Below, piece by piece: positions 1 to 8,298 of a DNA stretch of 35,182 nucleotides. Location: the NCBI GenBank assembly GCA_013286305.1, contig JABDFW010000029.1, positions 1,237 to 36,418 of the forward strand, read 5' to 3'. This stretch comes from Bacteroidota bacterium (GTDB lineage: Bacteria > Bacteroidota > Bacteroidia > Chitinophagales > Chitinophagaceae). Under the pieces are notes generated by a model that ran no database searches, was not told the origin of the DNA, and saw nothing but the letters and a program-made list of their open reading frames with translations. The position numbers and the translations under genes are program-made. Position 1 is the stretch's first letter, and the number at the start of each line of letters is the position of its first letter.

Positions 1-521
1 GAGTATTGGTAGTGGTAAGCCAGGTGAATTATTTCAGGCATCGCTTGTGTAAGAACGGCGGTGTTAGGGGCAGACAAAGCAGTTTTAGGATTTCCGGACA
101 GCCATTGAAAATTAAAGATGTCAAAGAAGGAGGGCTCGGCATAATAAAAATTCCTCTCCTCGTTGAATTTTTTTTCCGGCTGGCCATTACCTGCTGAAGG
201 AATAGTTATTTGTCCATCTCTCGCGAAAATGGCTGCTACTTTTTCCAGTTGCGGATAGTCTACACGCAACCCTTCGGCAACTGGCAGAGGAACACTGCCA
301 GTTGTATTGAATGGTGTGCCTGATTTATAGGGTACACTTACCAGCCGGTAAATGCGGTCTTTATTTTTATGAAAATTATCAAAACTTAGCTCGAACTGAA
401 GTACCAAAAATATCAGCAGGCAGGCGGCTATTCCGCCGGCCAAGCCAACAATGTTGACCACTGCGTAAGTTTTGTTGCGCAACAGGTTGCGTAAAGCAGT
501 TTTAAAATAGTTTTTTAACAT
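1..521 (-). CDS. MacB/FtsX-family ABC transporter permease, partial (C-terminus beyond left edge)
   Basis: The first 173 residues of a permease are present. The protein begins MLKNYFKTALRNLLRNK, a basic cytoplasmic lead-in, followed by a membrane helix at about residues 21-43 and then the start of a periplasmic MacB_PCD-type domain (FELSFDNFHKNKDRIYRL and onward). It is the last of five tandem permeases on this strand. Its 88-bp upstream spacer closely resembles the one between the fourth and third permeases. Oddity: the family normally continues 'VLTQ-x-M-A-E-K-Y-F-G', but here the frame reads VLTQAMPEIIHLAYHYQY from position 56 down to the edge. This could be local divergence or a frame disruption; the remainder is needed to decide. 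Family assignment is firm. Substrate is unknown: the family exports peptides, lipoproteins or antibiotics or acts as a mechanotransmitter, normally with a separate ATPase. Confidence 0.85.
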   Translation of the reverse strand, partial: MLKNYFKTALRNLLRNKTYAVVNIVGLAGGIAACLLIFLVLQFELSFDNFHKNKDRIYRLVSVPYKSGTPFNTTGSVPLPVAEGLRVDYPQLEKVAAIFARDGQITIPSAGNGQPEKKFNEERNFYYAEPSFFDIFNFQWLSGNPKTALSAPNTAVLTQAMPEIIHLAYHYQY

Positions 522-609
522 AAAAAACAGTTTGCAGTTTATAGTTATGGGATATAGTGTGTATGTAGTCCCTTCCTCACAATCCCTCTAAGCCACCCAA
601 ATCTCCGTA
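522..609 (-). repeat. Paralogous spacer between permease genes, with 7-bp-phased leader
   Basis: This spacer aligns with 5561-5647. Both contain a CAGTTTG-type 7-bp unit next to the start codon (528-548 here), then a related GTGTATGT-like middle part, then a shared block reading CACCCAAATCTCCGTAC (plus strand) just before the stop of the neighbouring permease. The likeness suggests that the gene end, spacer and next gene start were duplicated as a unit. No promoter or terminator is evident. Confidence 0.6.
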
Positions 610-2982
610 CTATTCCGTCTTCAAACTCCTCACCGGGTTCATCAGTGCGGCCTTAATCGCCTGGAAACTGATGGTGATAACCGCTATAAGCATGGCGGCT
701 GCGCCCGCTGCCGCAAATACCCACCAGTTTATGGTTATACGGTAAGCATAGTTTTGTAGCCATGCGTTCATGGCATACCATGCCAGCGGAAAGGCCATCA
801 ATGCGGAAAGCCCCACCAGCTTTACAAACTCGGTTGACAACAAGCCCGCCAAACCTGTTACGCTTGCACCAAGCACCTTGCGTATGCCTATCTCCTTTGT
901 TCTCCTTTCGGCGGTATATGCTGCAAGGCCAAACAAACCAAGGCATGAAATGATAATAGCCAGCGCGGCAAATATGCGCGAGAGCCTGCTTACAAGCATC
1001 TCGCTTAAAAACATTTGGTTAAATTCATCATCCACAAATTTGTAAGTAAACGGGTAAGCGGGGTTGTCCTTCTTCATCACCGCTTCTATTTTTGCAACTG
1101 CCTGTTCGGTACCCGCCTGTGGTTTCAGGCGCACGTACATGTTGGTTTCATCTTGGTAATGCGGCACACAGTAAAACATTAGCGGGTCGCTTTTGGCCCC
1201 GTTCATATCGCCGTATACAAAATCATGCGCCACGCCAACAATATGGAAACTTAAGGTGTCCTCGCGTATTATTTGGCCAACAGGGTTGGGCATGCCCATT
1301 ATTTTGGCCAGGCTTTGGGTAATTATAACACTCATGCTGTCGGCGGCGCGGTTCGTATTAAAGTCGCGCCCCTGTAGCAGTTTAATGCCGCAGGTGTTTA
1401 ACAAGCCAGGGCTTACACCGCGTGTTGATATTACTACTTTTGAAGACGGGTCCTTACCCCGCCAGGTAAGGGCATCGGTGTTATTACCGCCGTAAAGCGT
1501 TTCATGGTCGGTTAGGGCGGCGTTTTCAACCAAGCCGGTGTTTAGTAAGTCTTGTTTAATGGCATCAAAATTTTTGGCCATGCTGCCCTGCAAATCCATT
1601 ACCATCAAATTGTTTTTATCAAAACCAATATCGCGGTTTTTTACATGCTGTATTTGTTGGTAAATAATTACGGTGCTAATGATTAGCACAATTGATACCG
1701 TAAACTGCAACACCACCAAGCCTTTGCGTATAACACCGGCGCTGCCGGTTTTTAGCTTTATACCTTTTAACACCTGCACGGGGTTAAACGACGACAGGTA
1801 CAGCGACGGGTAGCTGCCTGCCACAAAACCGCATGCCAATGTAACCGCTGCCAGCGCGGCTATGTGCATGGGTTGCAACAAACCAAGGGAAAGCTGTTTT
1901 TGGCTAAGCGTGTTAAACGCTGGCAGTACTAATATGATAATAAACACCGCCGTTATACCCGACAGTACCGACATAAACATGGCCTCACCCAAAAACTGCA
2001 TTACCAGCCTTTGTTTGCCGCTACCCATTACCTTGCGCACGCCTACTTCCTTCGCCCGCTTTTCGCTACGTGCGGTGGCAAGATTCATAAAATTAATGCA
2101 GGCTAAAAACAGTATTATCCACGCAATGGCCGTAAACATGTGCACATATTGTATGCGGCCGCTACCGGTTGGCTTGCCGTTGTCAAAACTCCACCGCAAG
2201 TACCAGTCGTTCATACCATACAGCATGCTGCTGGCGATGCTGGTGGGTACCTTTTTTTTAATAAAGCCTTGCAACTGCTTGTTTACTGAAGCAAGGTTGT
2301 TGTTATCGCCCAGCTCAACAACGGTTGTTACGCCGTTCCATTCCCAATTGGAGAGCCATTGGTTTTGGTTATAGAATATTTGAAAAGGCGCCAGCCATTC
2401 AAACTGCAAGGATGCATTAGCCGGAATATCTTTTACCACGCCTGTAACAATATAATCCTGGTTGTTATCAACCTTTATGGTTTTGCCGATTACATTTTTA
2501 GTATCGCCAAAAAACTTTTTGGCCGTTTTTTCTGTAACCACCAAAGAATACAACTGTTTAAACGCATCGTTGGGGTTGCCTTGCACAAAAGACAGTGTAA
2601 ACATGCTGAACACCGACGAGTCTGCGTACAATCCGTTTGCATATACTGGCTTATCGCCGGTGGCAAATAACAGGTTTGTTTGCCAGGCCGTGTAACGGCA
2701 AGTGTTGGCAATGCCAGGTATTTCCGCCTTCATGGCGGCCGCCATCGGCGCTGGTGTAACTGAAACTGTGCTATAATGTTCTGCATAGGGCCAGTTGTTC
2801 AGTACCATGTACAAGTTGTCGCGTTTTACGTTCACATGGTCGTAGGCCATTTCATCTTCCACCCATAAAAATATCAGCCCGGTGCAAGCTATGCCAATGG
2901 CAAGACCGAAGATGTTTAAAAAGCTGTACGTCTTGTTTTTCAGCAACGTACGCATGGTTGTTTTAATGAAGCTTTTAAGCAT
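610..2982 (-). CDS. MacB/FtsX-family ABC transporter permease (790 aa)
   Basis: A full-length duplicated permease of the Bacteroidota MacB-like type. Cytoplasmic start MLKSFIKTTMRTLLKNK; helix 1 at about residues 21-41; first periplasmic MacB_PCD domain about 42-280; first FtsX domain about 282-405 with the coupling-helix-like motif AKEVGVRKVMGSGKQRL at 310-326; helix about 422-442; second periplasmic domain to about 665; second FtsX domain about 668-784 with KEIGIRKVLGAS at 696-707. It ends NPVRSLKTE, the usual C-terminus of this group. Length is normal. The closest relative in the window is the next gene upstream (3191-5560), nearly identical over the last 110 residues, which points to recent tandem duplication. 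No ATP-binding domain is fused. It must pair with an ATPase encoded elsewhere, or with a partner outside the window. Substrate unknown. Confidence 0.93.
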   Translation of the reverse strand: MLKSFIKTTMRTLLKNKTYSFLNIFGLAIGIACTGLIFLWVEDEMAYDHVNVKRDNLYMVLNNWPYAEHYSTVSVTPAPMAAAMKAEIPGIANTCRYTAWQTNLLFATGDKPVYANGLYADSSVFSMFTLSFVQGNPNDAFKQLYSLVVTEKTAKKFFGDTKNVIGKTIKVDNNQDYIVTGVVKDIPANASLQFEWLAPFQIFYNQNQWLSNWEWNGVTTVVELGDNNNLASVNKQLQGFIKKKVPTSIASSMLYGMNDWYLRWSFDNGKPTGSGRIQYVHMFTAIAWIILFLACINFMNLATARSEKRAKEVGVRKVMGSGKQRLVMQFLGEAMFMSVLSGITAVFIIILVLPAFNTLSQKQLSLGLLQPMHIAALAAVTLACGFVAGSYPSLYLSSFNPVQVLKGIKLKTGSAGVIRKGLVVLQFTVSIVLIISTVIIYQQIQHVKNRDIGFDKNNLMVMDLQGSMAKNFDAIKQDLLNTGLVENAALTDHETLYGGNNTDALTWRGKDPSSKVVISTRGVSPGLLNTCGIKLLQGRDFNTNRAADSMSVIITQSLAKIMGMPNPVGQIIREDTLSFHIVGVAHDFVYGDMNGAKSDPLMFYCVPHYQDETNMYVRLKPQAGTEQAVAKIEAVMKKDNPAYPFTYKFVDDEFNQMFLSEMLVSRLSRIFAALAIIISCLGLFGLAAYTAERRTKEIGIRKVLGASVTGLAGLLSTEFVKLVGLSALMAFPLAWYAMNAWLQNYAYRITINWWVFAAAGAAAMLIAVITISFQAIKAALMNPVRSLKTE

Positions 2983-2990
2983 AGAAAAGA

Positions 2991-3025
2991 CAATTTATAG
3001 TTTTCAGTTTATAGTTTCCAGTTAA
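2991..3025 (-). repeat. Five-unit 7-bp degenerate repeat in permease leader
   Basis: Five consecutive 7-bp units (plus-strand forms such as cagttta and tagtttc) lie 8 bp upstream of the start codon of the permease ending at 2982. Each has the pattern yarttyn around a central GTT or ATT. A perfect two-unit tandem of ATTCACG is at 3174-3187 in the same spacer. Confidence 0.6.
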
Positions 3026-3190
3026 AAAAGGCGTGGGCTTACTCAAATACACAACAATTTTTGAAGTGTTGCATTAATATTTTTTCGCTATCAAAAAAAA
3101 AACGGCATCGAGCCTTCAAAAAATAAAAATTATTTCAGTACTTAAAATTGCTCTCCTCATTTACTCTTCCGCCATTCACGATTCACGTCC

Positions 3191-5560
3191 TCATTCCGTC
3201 TTCAAACTCCTCACCGGGTTCATCAGCGCAGCCTTTATTGCCTGAAAGCTGATGGTGATAACCGCTATAAGCATTGCCGCCGCACCTGCTGCGGCAAATA
3301 CCCACCAGCTTATGTTTATGCGGTAGGCATAGTTTTGCAGCCATGCATTCATTGCATACCATGCCAGCGGAAAGGCCAGCAGAGATGATACAATAACAAG
3401 CTTTATAAATTCTATTGATAACAGCCCCGTGAGGCCAGCGACACTTGCGCCCAGCACTTTACGAATGCCTATTTCCTTCGTCCTGCGCTCGGCGGTGTAA
3501 GCAGCCAGGCCAAATAATCCAAGGCATGATATGATGATTGCCAGCGCAGCAAACACACGTGACAATTTACTAATCAGCATTTCACTTAAAAATAACTGGT
3601 CAAACTGTGTATCAACAAACCTGTAATCAAAGGGGTAGGCGGGGCTATCTTTCTTCATTACCGCTTCAATTTTTGCCACGGCCTGTTCAGGGTCTGTATG
3701 ATTTTTCAATCGTATATACATGGTGTTTTCGTACTGTGACTGCGGGAAAAATATCAATGGGTCTGGTTTGCCATACATATCGCCATACAAAAAATCTTTT
3801 ACCACGCCAACAACCGTGTAGCTGCCATCATTGTACTGGTAGTGTATTGTTTCACCAATCACATTTTTAGTTCTCATCAGTTTTGCAAACGATTCGTTGA
3901 TGATAACGTTGGCACTGTCTGTTGCCGGGCTTGCATTAAAATCCCTGCCTGCCATAAGCTTTATGCCGTAGGTACTTATCATTTCCGGGCTTATGTGCCT
4001 TAAGGAAATGATAAATTTTGCATTTGCATCTTTACCTTTCCAGCTAAAGCCGTCGCTGTTTTGTCCGCCGTATAAAGTTTGATGGTCGGTAAGGGCAGCG
4101 TTTTCAACGATACCGGTATTGAGCAGGTGTTGTTTTATGGCGCTAAAGTTTTTGCCCATATCACCCTGCAAGGGCATTTCTAATAAATCATTTTTATTGT
4201 AACCAAGATCCCGGTTTTTTACATGCTGTATCTGTTGAAAAATAATTATAGTGCTGATGATGAGGACAATGGAGACCGTAAATTGCAATACAACAAGCCC
4301 TTTGCGAATTAAACCGGCGCTCCCTGTTTTAAGCTTCAGGCCTTTTAAAACAAACACCGGGTTAAAGGACGACAAATACAACGACGGATAACTGCCAGCC
4401 ACTAAACCACAGATAGCGGTAATGGCAAGCAGAGCAAATAAATGTGTTGGGGCAAACAAATTAAGCGACAATGTTTTTTGCGAAAGCGTATTAAATGCGG
4501 GGAGTACAAACATCATGATGACAACAGCTGTTATTACCGAAAGCAGCGACATAAATAGTGCCTCGCCTATAAATTGTGTAATAAGCCGTTGCTTGCCCGA
4601 ACCCAGCACTTTGCGCACACCAACCTCTTTTGCACGTTTTTCGCTGCGTGCAGTGGCGAGGTTCATAAAATTGATGCAGGCTAAAAAGAGTATAATCCAT
4701 GCAATAAGCGTAAACATGTGCACATATTGTATGCGCCCTTTGCCCGTTTGCTTGCCGTTCTCAAAATCGAACCGCAGGTGCCAATCGCCCATAGGGAATA
4801 AAAAGCTGCTCACGATGCTTCCGGGTACTCGTTTTTTAATAAAGCCTTGCAATTGGTCATTTATTTTATTAACGCTGGCGTTACTATTCAATTCAACAAG
4901 GGTAAGTATGTTATTATTATCCCAATCCGCAAGCCCTTCATTTTCTTTAAGGGTTATTTCAAAAGGCGCCACCCACTCAAATTGCAGTGTGCTGTTTTGC
5001 GGAAAGTCTTTTATAACCCCTGTAACTGTATAATTCTGTTTGTTATCAATTTTAACCGTTTTGCCTACTGCATTTTTTGTATCACCAAAAAATTTTTTTG
5101 CTGCTTTTTCAGTTATTACCAGTGAATATAGTTGCTTGAAAGCGTCGCCTGCATTGCCCTGCACAAAAGGCAACGTTAACATGCTGAATAAAGAGGAATC
5201 GGCATATATGCCTCCTGCATACATGCGTTTGTCGCCAATGCTGAACAAAAGATTATTCTGCCCGTCTGTGTAACGGCAGGTATTGACAATACCGGGTATC
5301 TCCGCCTTCATTGCCGGAGCCAAAGGGCCGGGGGTATTATCGTACGTGCTGAAATGAGCTGCCCAGGGCCAGTTGTTGAGCACCATGTATAGCTGGTCTT
5401 TTTTTAGGTTCACATTATCGTAGCCCAACTCACTTTCCACCCACAAAAAAATAAGCCCCGTGCAGGCAATGCCAATAGCCAGCCCAAAAATGTTAAGAAA
5501 GCTGTACGTTTTATTTTTTAATAACGCACGCATGGTTGTTTTGAAAAAACTTTTAAGCAT
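3191..5560 (-). CDS. MacB/FtsX-family ABC transporter permease (789 aa), close paralogue of its neighbour
   Basis: Same architecture as the gene at 610-2982: cytoplasmic MLKSFFKTTMRALLKNK, first helix about 21-41, two MacB_PCD-like periplasmic domains and two FtsX domains. The paired motifs AKEVGVRKVLGSGKQRL (about 308-324) and KEIGIRKVLGAS (about 695-706) are intact, as is the NPVRSLKTE end. The membrane and coupling regions are almost identical to the neighbour, while the periplasmic domains differ more. That is the pattern expected if duplicated exporters keep the same ATPase partner but diverge in what they recognise (inference). A 208-bp spacer separates it from the next gene downstream. 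No fused ATPase; transported substrate cannot be named. Confidence 0.93.
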   Translation of the reverse strand: MLKSFFKTTMRALLKNKTYSFLNIFGLAIGIACTGLIFLWVESELGYDNVNLKKDQLYMVLNNWPWAAHFSTYDNTPGPLAPAMKAEIPGIVNTCRYTDGQNNLLFSIGDKRMYAGGIYADSSLFSMLTLPFVQGNAGDAFKQLYSLVITEKAAKKFFGDTKNAVGKTVKIDNKQNYTVTGVIKDFPQNSTLQFEWVAPFEITLKENEGLADWDNNNILTLVELNSNASVNKINDQLQGFIKKRVPGSIVSSFLFPMGDWHLRFDFENGKQTGKGRIQYVHMFTLIAWIILFLACINFMNLATARSEKRAKEVGVRKVLGSGKQRLITQFIGEALFMSLLSVITAVVIMMFVLPAFNTLSQKTLSLNLFAPTHLFALLAITAICGLVAGSYPSLYLSSFNPVFVLKGLKLKTGSAGLIRKGLVVLQFTVSIVLIISTIIIFQQIQHVKNRDLGYNKNDLLEMPLQGDMGKNFSAIKQHLLNTGIVENAALTDHQTLYGGQNSDGFSWKGKDANAKFIISLRHISPEMISTYGIKLMAGRDFNASPATDSANVIINESFAKLMRTKNVIGETIHYQYNDGSYTVVGVVKDFLYGDMYGKPDPLIFFPQSQYENTMYIRLKNHTDPEQAVAKIEAVMKKDSPAYPFDYRFVDTQFDQLFLSEMLISKLSRVFAALAIIISCLGLFGLAAYTAERRTKEIGIRKVLGASVAGLTGLLSIEFIKLVIVSSLLAFPLAWYAMNAWLQNYAYRINISWWVFAAAGAAAMLIAVITISFQAIKAALMNPVRSLKTE

Positions 5561-5647
5561 AGAAACCAGTTTGTAGTTATAGTTATGCGATGGAGTGTAT
5601 ATGGGGTCTAATCCTCACAATCCGTTTAATCCACCCAAATCTCCGTA
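5561..5647 (-). repeat. Paralogous spacer between permease genes (second copy)
   Basis: Second copy of the spacer at 522-609, with the same CACCCAAATCTCCGTAC block beside the preceding gene's stop. Near the start codon it has CAGTTTG followed by TAGTTAT, again in 7-bp steps (5567-5580). On the coding strand an AAACTG element and a short T-rich run lie directly before the ATG, as in the other permeases. Confidence 0.6.
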
Positions 5648-8113
5648 CTATTCCGTCCTTAAACTTTTTACCGGGTTTGCAATGGCAGCCTTTATCGCCT
5701 GGTAACTAATGGTGGCCAACGCTATTAGCACTGCGGTTATGCCTGCTGCTAAAAATATCCACCAGCTTATGGTAATGTGGTATGCATAGTTTTGCAACCA
5801 GCTATGCATAACATACCATGCAACAGGTGATGCAATTACAAAGGCAATTATAATAAGCTGTAAAAAATCTTTTGATATAAGCCTTACAATATTTATTACA
5901 GAAGCACCCAGTACTTTTCTTACACCAATTTCTTTTGTTCTGTTAACGGCTGCAAGTGCCGCCAGGCCCAGTAAACCAAGGCTTGCCAAAACAATGGCAA
6001 CGCCCCCGGCAATGCCTACAATGCTGCTCCACTTTTGTTCTGATGAATAATAGCTGTTCACATCATCGTCCAGGAAACTATATTTCATGGGTATTCCGGG
6101 TAATACGCTGTTCCATGCCTGTTGCAGTGCTGCAATAGCTGGTGCAGGATTGCCTGAACGGATGCGCACATAAAAATGGCCGTATCCTTTATCCGTTGAA
6201 GTTTTAAATACCTGGTTTTTTATATCCTCGCTCAGCGGGCGGTAATTAAAATTTTTAACTACGCCCGCTACCACGACTATGCCGCCCTGGAAATTTTTTA
6301 TTTGTTTGCCAACTGCATTGCCTGCATTCCATCCAAAAGCCTTCATCATAGTTTCATTAATAATAATAGGCTTTATGGTGTCATTAAATAATGTAGCCCG
6401 CAGGTTTTGGCCTGCTATCAACTGCATGCCCATTACATTAATGTAGCCGGTATCAATAACATTAATGTCCGCCGAAAGGCCTTTGTCAGAAAACCCTAAA
6501 AAATCCTGCCCTTGCCCTAAGCCGGCTGCCGCACTTGTAACACCAATAACCGAAGGGTTTTTAAGCGCTGCCTGTTTAAATAACGGAAACACCACGTTTG
6601 CATCAGTTTGTAATGCATCAACAGCCACAACATTTTCTTTATTAAAGCCCGGGTTTTTACTCATCATATAAGTTGTTTGCTGAAGGATGATGACAGTGGA
6701 AACAATAAGCGCGATAGATAACACAAACTGAAACGTTACCAATGATTTTGTAAAGAAGTTTGAGCCACCCACCTTTATTTTACTCTTCAGTACTTGTATG
6801 GGCTTAAACTTTGACAACATTATTGCCGGGTAGCCGCCTGCTACCAGGGCCACTGCCAGCATAACGGCAGCCATTATTGTATTTAATTGCGGGTATTGTA
6901 ACAATGAAAAATGCAAATTTGTTGAAGCCAGCATATTAAACCAGGGCAGAAGCAGTGCGGCTATACATAAGCCGCCAACTGTTGAAATTGCTGATAATAT
7001 TAATGCTTCAACAAGAAACTGCAAAATAACCTGGCCGCGCGCAGCACCTATTACCTTGCGTACGCCGACCTCTTTACTCCTCGCCGCTGCACGGCCTACT
7101 GACAGTGTAGTAAAATTAATACATGCAATAAGTAAAATACCTGCGGCAATGGCCATTAGAACCCATATAACCATTGGGTTTATTTTGCCGTAATCAGTAA
7201 AGCCCCAGGCAGTAAATGTTGCATCGGTGTGTATAGATAATAACGGCTGCATTTTTAAACTTACAGGCAAGTCACTTTCGTTCCAGCTATTACCGGTTTT
7301 CTTCATGTCGGCTATGAAGTTTTTTGTGTTGGTAACAAACATTGGGTCATACGTTTGCATAAACTTGGCCAGCCTCTGCGCGTCGCCGGCAAATGTGCTT
7401 CCCGACCTTAACAATACATACGTTTGCCTTACGGTTGGGTGCCAGTTATTACCGATGATAAACTGGTTGTTGTTGGCTACTGCAAAATGAAAATTGCCCA
7501 ACACATCAAACTGTATAGTGGAGTTTGCTGGAATATCTTTTGCTACTGCAGACACTTTAAATAACCTGAACGTTGTGCCAATTTGTATTTCCACTGTTTT
7601 GCCAACTCCATCGCTGTTGCCAAATATCTGCTTTGCCCTCGTTTCAGTTAATACAATATCATCCGGGTTTTGTAACGCACCTGTGGTACTGCCATGCAGC
7701 ATTGGAAAAGTGAATACAGAAAAAAAGGAAGGGTCAGCATAAGTTACCCTAACGCGGGTCACCTTATTGCCCGTGCGCATAAGGTTTTCGCCCCATGGCA
7801 ATTGTATATTAACATAGTCCTTTACATCGGGCAGCAGTTGTTTCATACCCTGGCCAAATGATGTGAACGTGGGGCCAGATACATCCGTATAAGCAATGGG
7901 CGTATGATCATCGGTAAGCCTGTTCCATTCATAGGGGCGATAAATGTTGGCTGCATTTTTATGAAATTTATCAAAGCTGCCCTCGTAGGTGGTATACAGC
8001 AGTAATAGGCTAAAACAGGCAATACCTGTTGATAGCCCCACTATATTAATAAGGCTAAAGACCTTATTCTTGCGAAGGTTACGTAAGGCAATGGTGAAAT
8101 AATTTTTAAGCAT
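5648..8113 (-). CDS. MacB/FtsX-family ABC transporter permease (821 aa)
   Basis: A third complete permease, about 30 residues longer than its neighbours and more divergent. It starts MLKNYFTIALRNLRKNK, with a helix at about 21-42. The first FtsX region carries CINFTTLSVGRAAARSKEVG followed by VRKVIGAARGQVILQF, instead of the NLATARSEKRAKEVG form of the two downstream paralogues. The second FtsX region has the usual RTKEIGVRKVLGAS. It ends NPVKSLRTE, as does the next permease upstream. So two subtypes alternate in the array: the NPVRSLKTE pair and the NPVKSLRTE pair. The extra length is mainly in the first periplasmic domain. Probably a paralogous exporter subunit in the inner membrane with large periplasmic domains; partner ATPase and substrate not visible. 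Confidence 0.92.
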   Translation of the reverse strand: MLKNYFTIALRNLRKNKVFSLINIVGLSTGIACFSLLLLYTTYEGSFDKFHKNAANIYRPYEWNRLTDDHTPIAYTDVSGPTFTSFGQGMKQLLPDVKDYVNIQLPWGENLMRTGNKVTRVRVTYADPSFFSVFTFPMLHGSTTGALQNPDDIVLTETRAKQIFGNSDGVGKTVEIQIGTTFRLFKVSAVAKDIPANSTIQFDVLGNFHFAVANNNQFIIGNNWHPTVRQTYVLLRSGSTFAGDAQRLAKFMQTYDPMFVTNTKNFIADMKKTGNSWNESDLPVSLKMQPLLSIHTDATFTAWGFTDYGKINPMVIWVLMAIAAGILLIACINFTTLSVGRAAARSKEVGVRKVIGAARGQVILQFLVEALILSAISTVGGLCIAALLLPWFNMLASTNLHFSLLQYPQLNTIMAAVMLAVALVAGGYPAIMLSKFKPIQVLKSKIKVGGSNFFTKSLVTFQFVLSIALIVSTVIILQQTTYMMSKNPGFNKENVVAVDALQTDANVVFPLFKQAALKNPSVIGVTSAAAGLGQGQDFLGFSDKGLSADINVIDTGYINVMGMQLIAGQNLRATLFNDTIKPIIINETMMKAFGWNAGNAVGKQIKNFQGGIVVVAGVVKNFNYRPLSEDIKNQVFKTSTDKGYGHFYVRIRSGNPAPAIAALQQAWNSVLPGIPMKYSFLDDDVNSYYSSEQKWSSIVGIAGGVAIVLASLGLLGLAALAAVNRTKEIGVRKVLGASVINIVRLISKDFLQLIIIAFVIASPVAWYVMHSWLQNYAYHITISWWIFLAAGITAVLIALATISYQAIKAAIANPVKSLRTE

Positions 8114-8154
8114 ATAAAAAAGTTTACAGTTTGCCCTAATGGGTCACTTTGTGA

Positions 8155-8175
8155 TAGTTTTCAGTTTGTAGTTTG
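8155..8175 (-). repeat. Three-unit 7-bp degenerate repeat in permease leader
   Basis: Three consecutive 7-bp units (tagtttt, cagtttg, tagtttg on the plus strand) of the same kind as at 2991-3025. They lie about 40 bp upstream of the permease start at 8113. Two further units of this kind sit next to the start codon (8120-8133). Confidence 0.5.
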
Positions 8176-8189
8176 AGCGAAGGATTGAA

Positions 8190-8217
8190 CGCCCGTCCGA
8201 CCGGTCATCCGGGCGGG
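8190..8217. repeat. GC-rich imperfect palindrome in permease spacer
   Basis: The arms GCCCGTCCG and CGGGCGGGC flank a short core containing ACCGGT. The hairpin is much more GC-rich than the surrounding spacer (8114-8298). It could be a REP-like element or a processing or termination hairpin between the two permease genes. No T-tract follows on either strand. Confidence 0.45.
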
Positions 8218-8298
8218 CAGATTTTCAGGATTGTAAGGATTAAAGCTGATACACAAATCCGTATTCATCCTCCTTCTCCCCTTTAGGGGCGGTGGCCG

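Noticed and set aside
1862..2374. Plus-strand open frames of 100-200 codons inside the permease genes (also 4422-5033)
   Set aside because: They lie antisense to well-supported permeases and repeat at homologous positions in the paralogues, so they are shadows of the coding strand.
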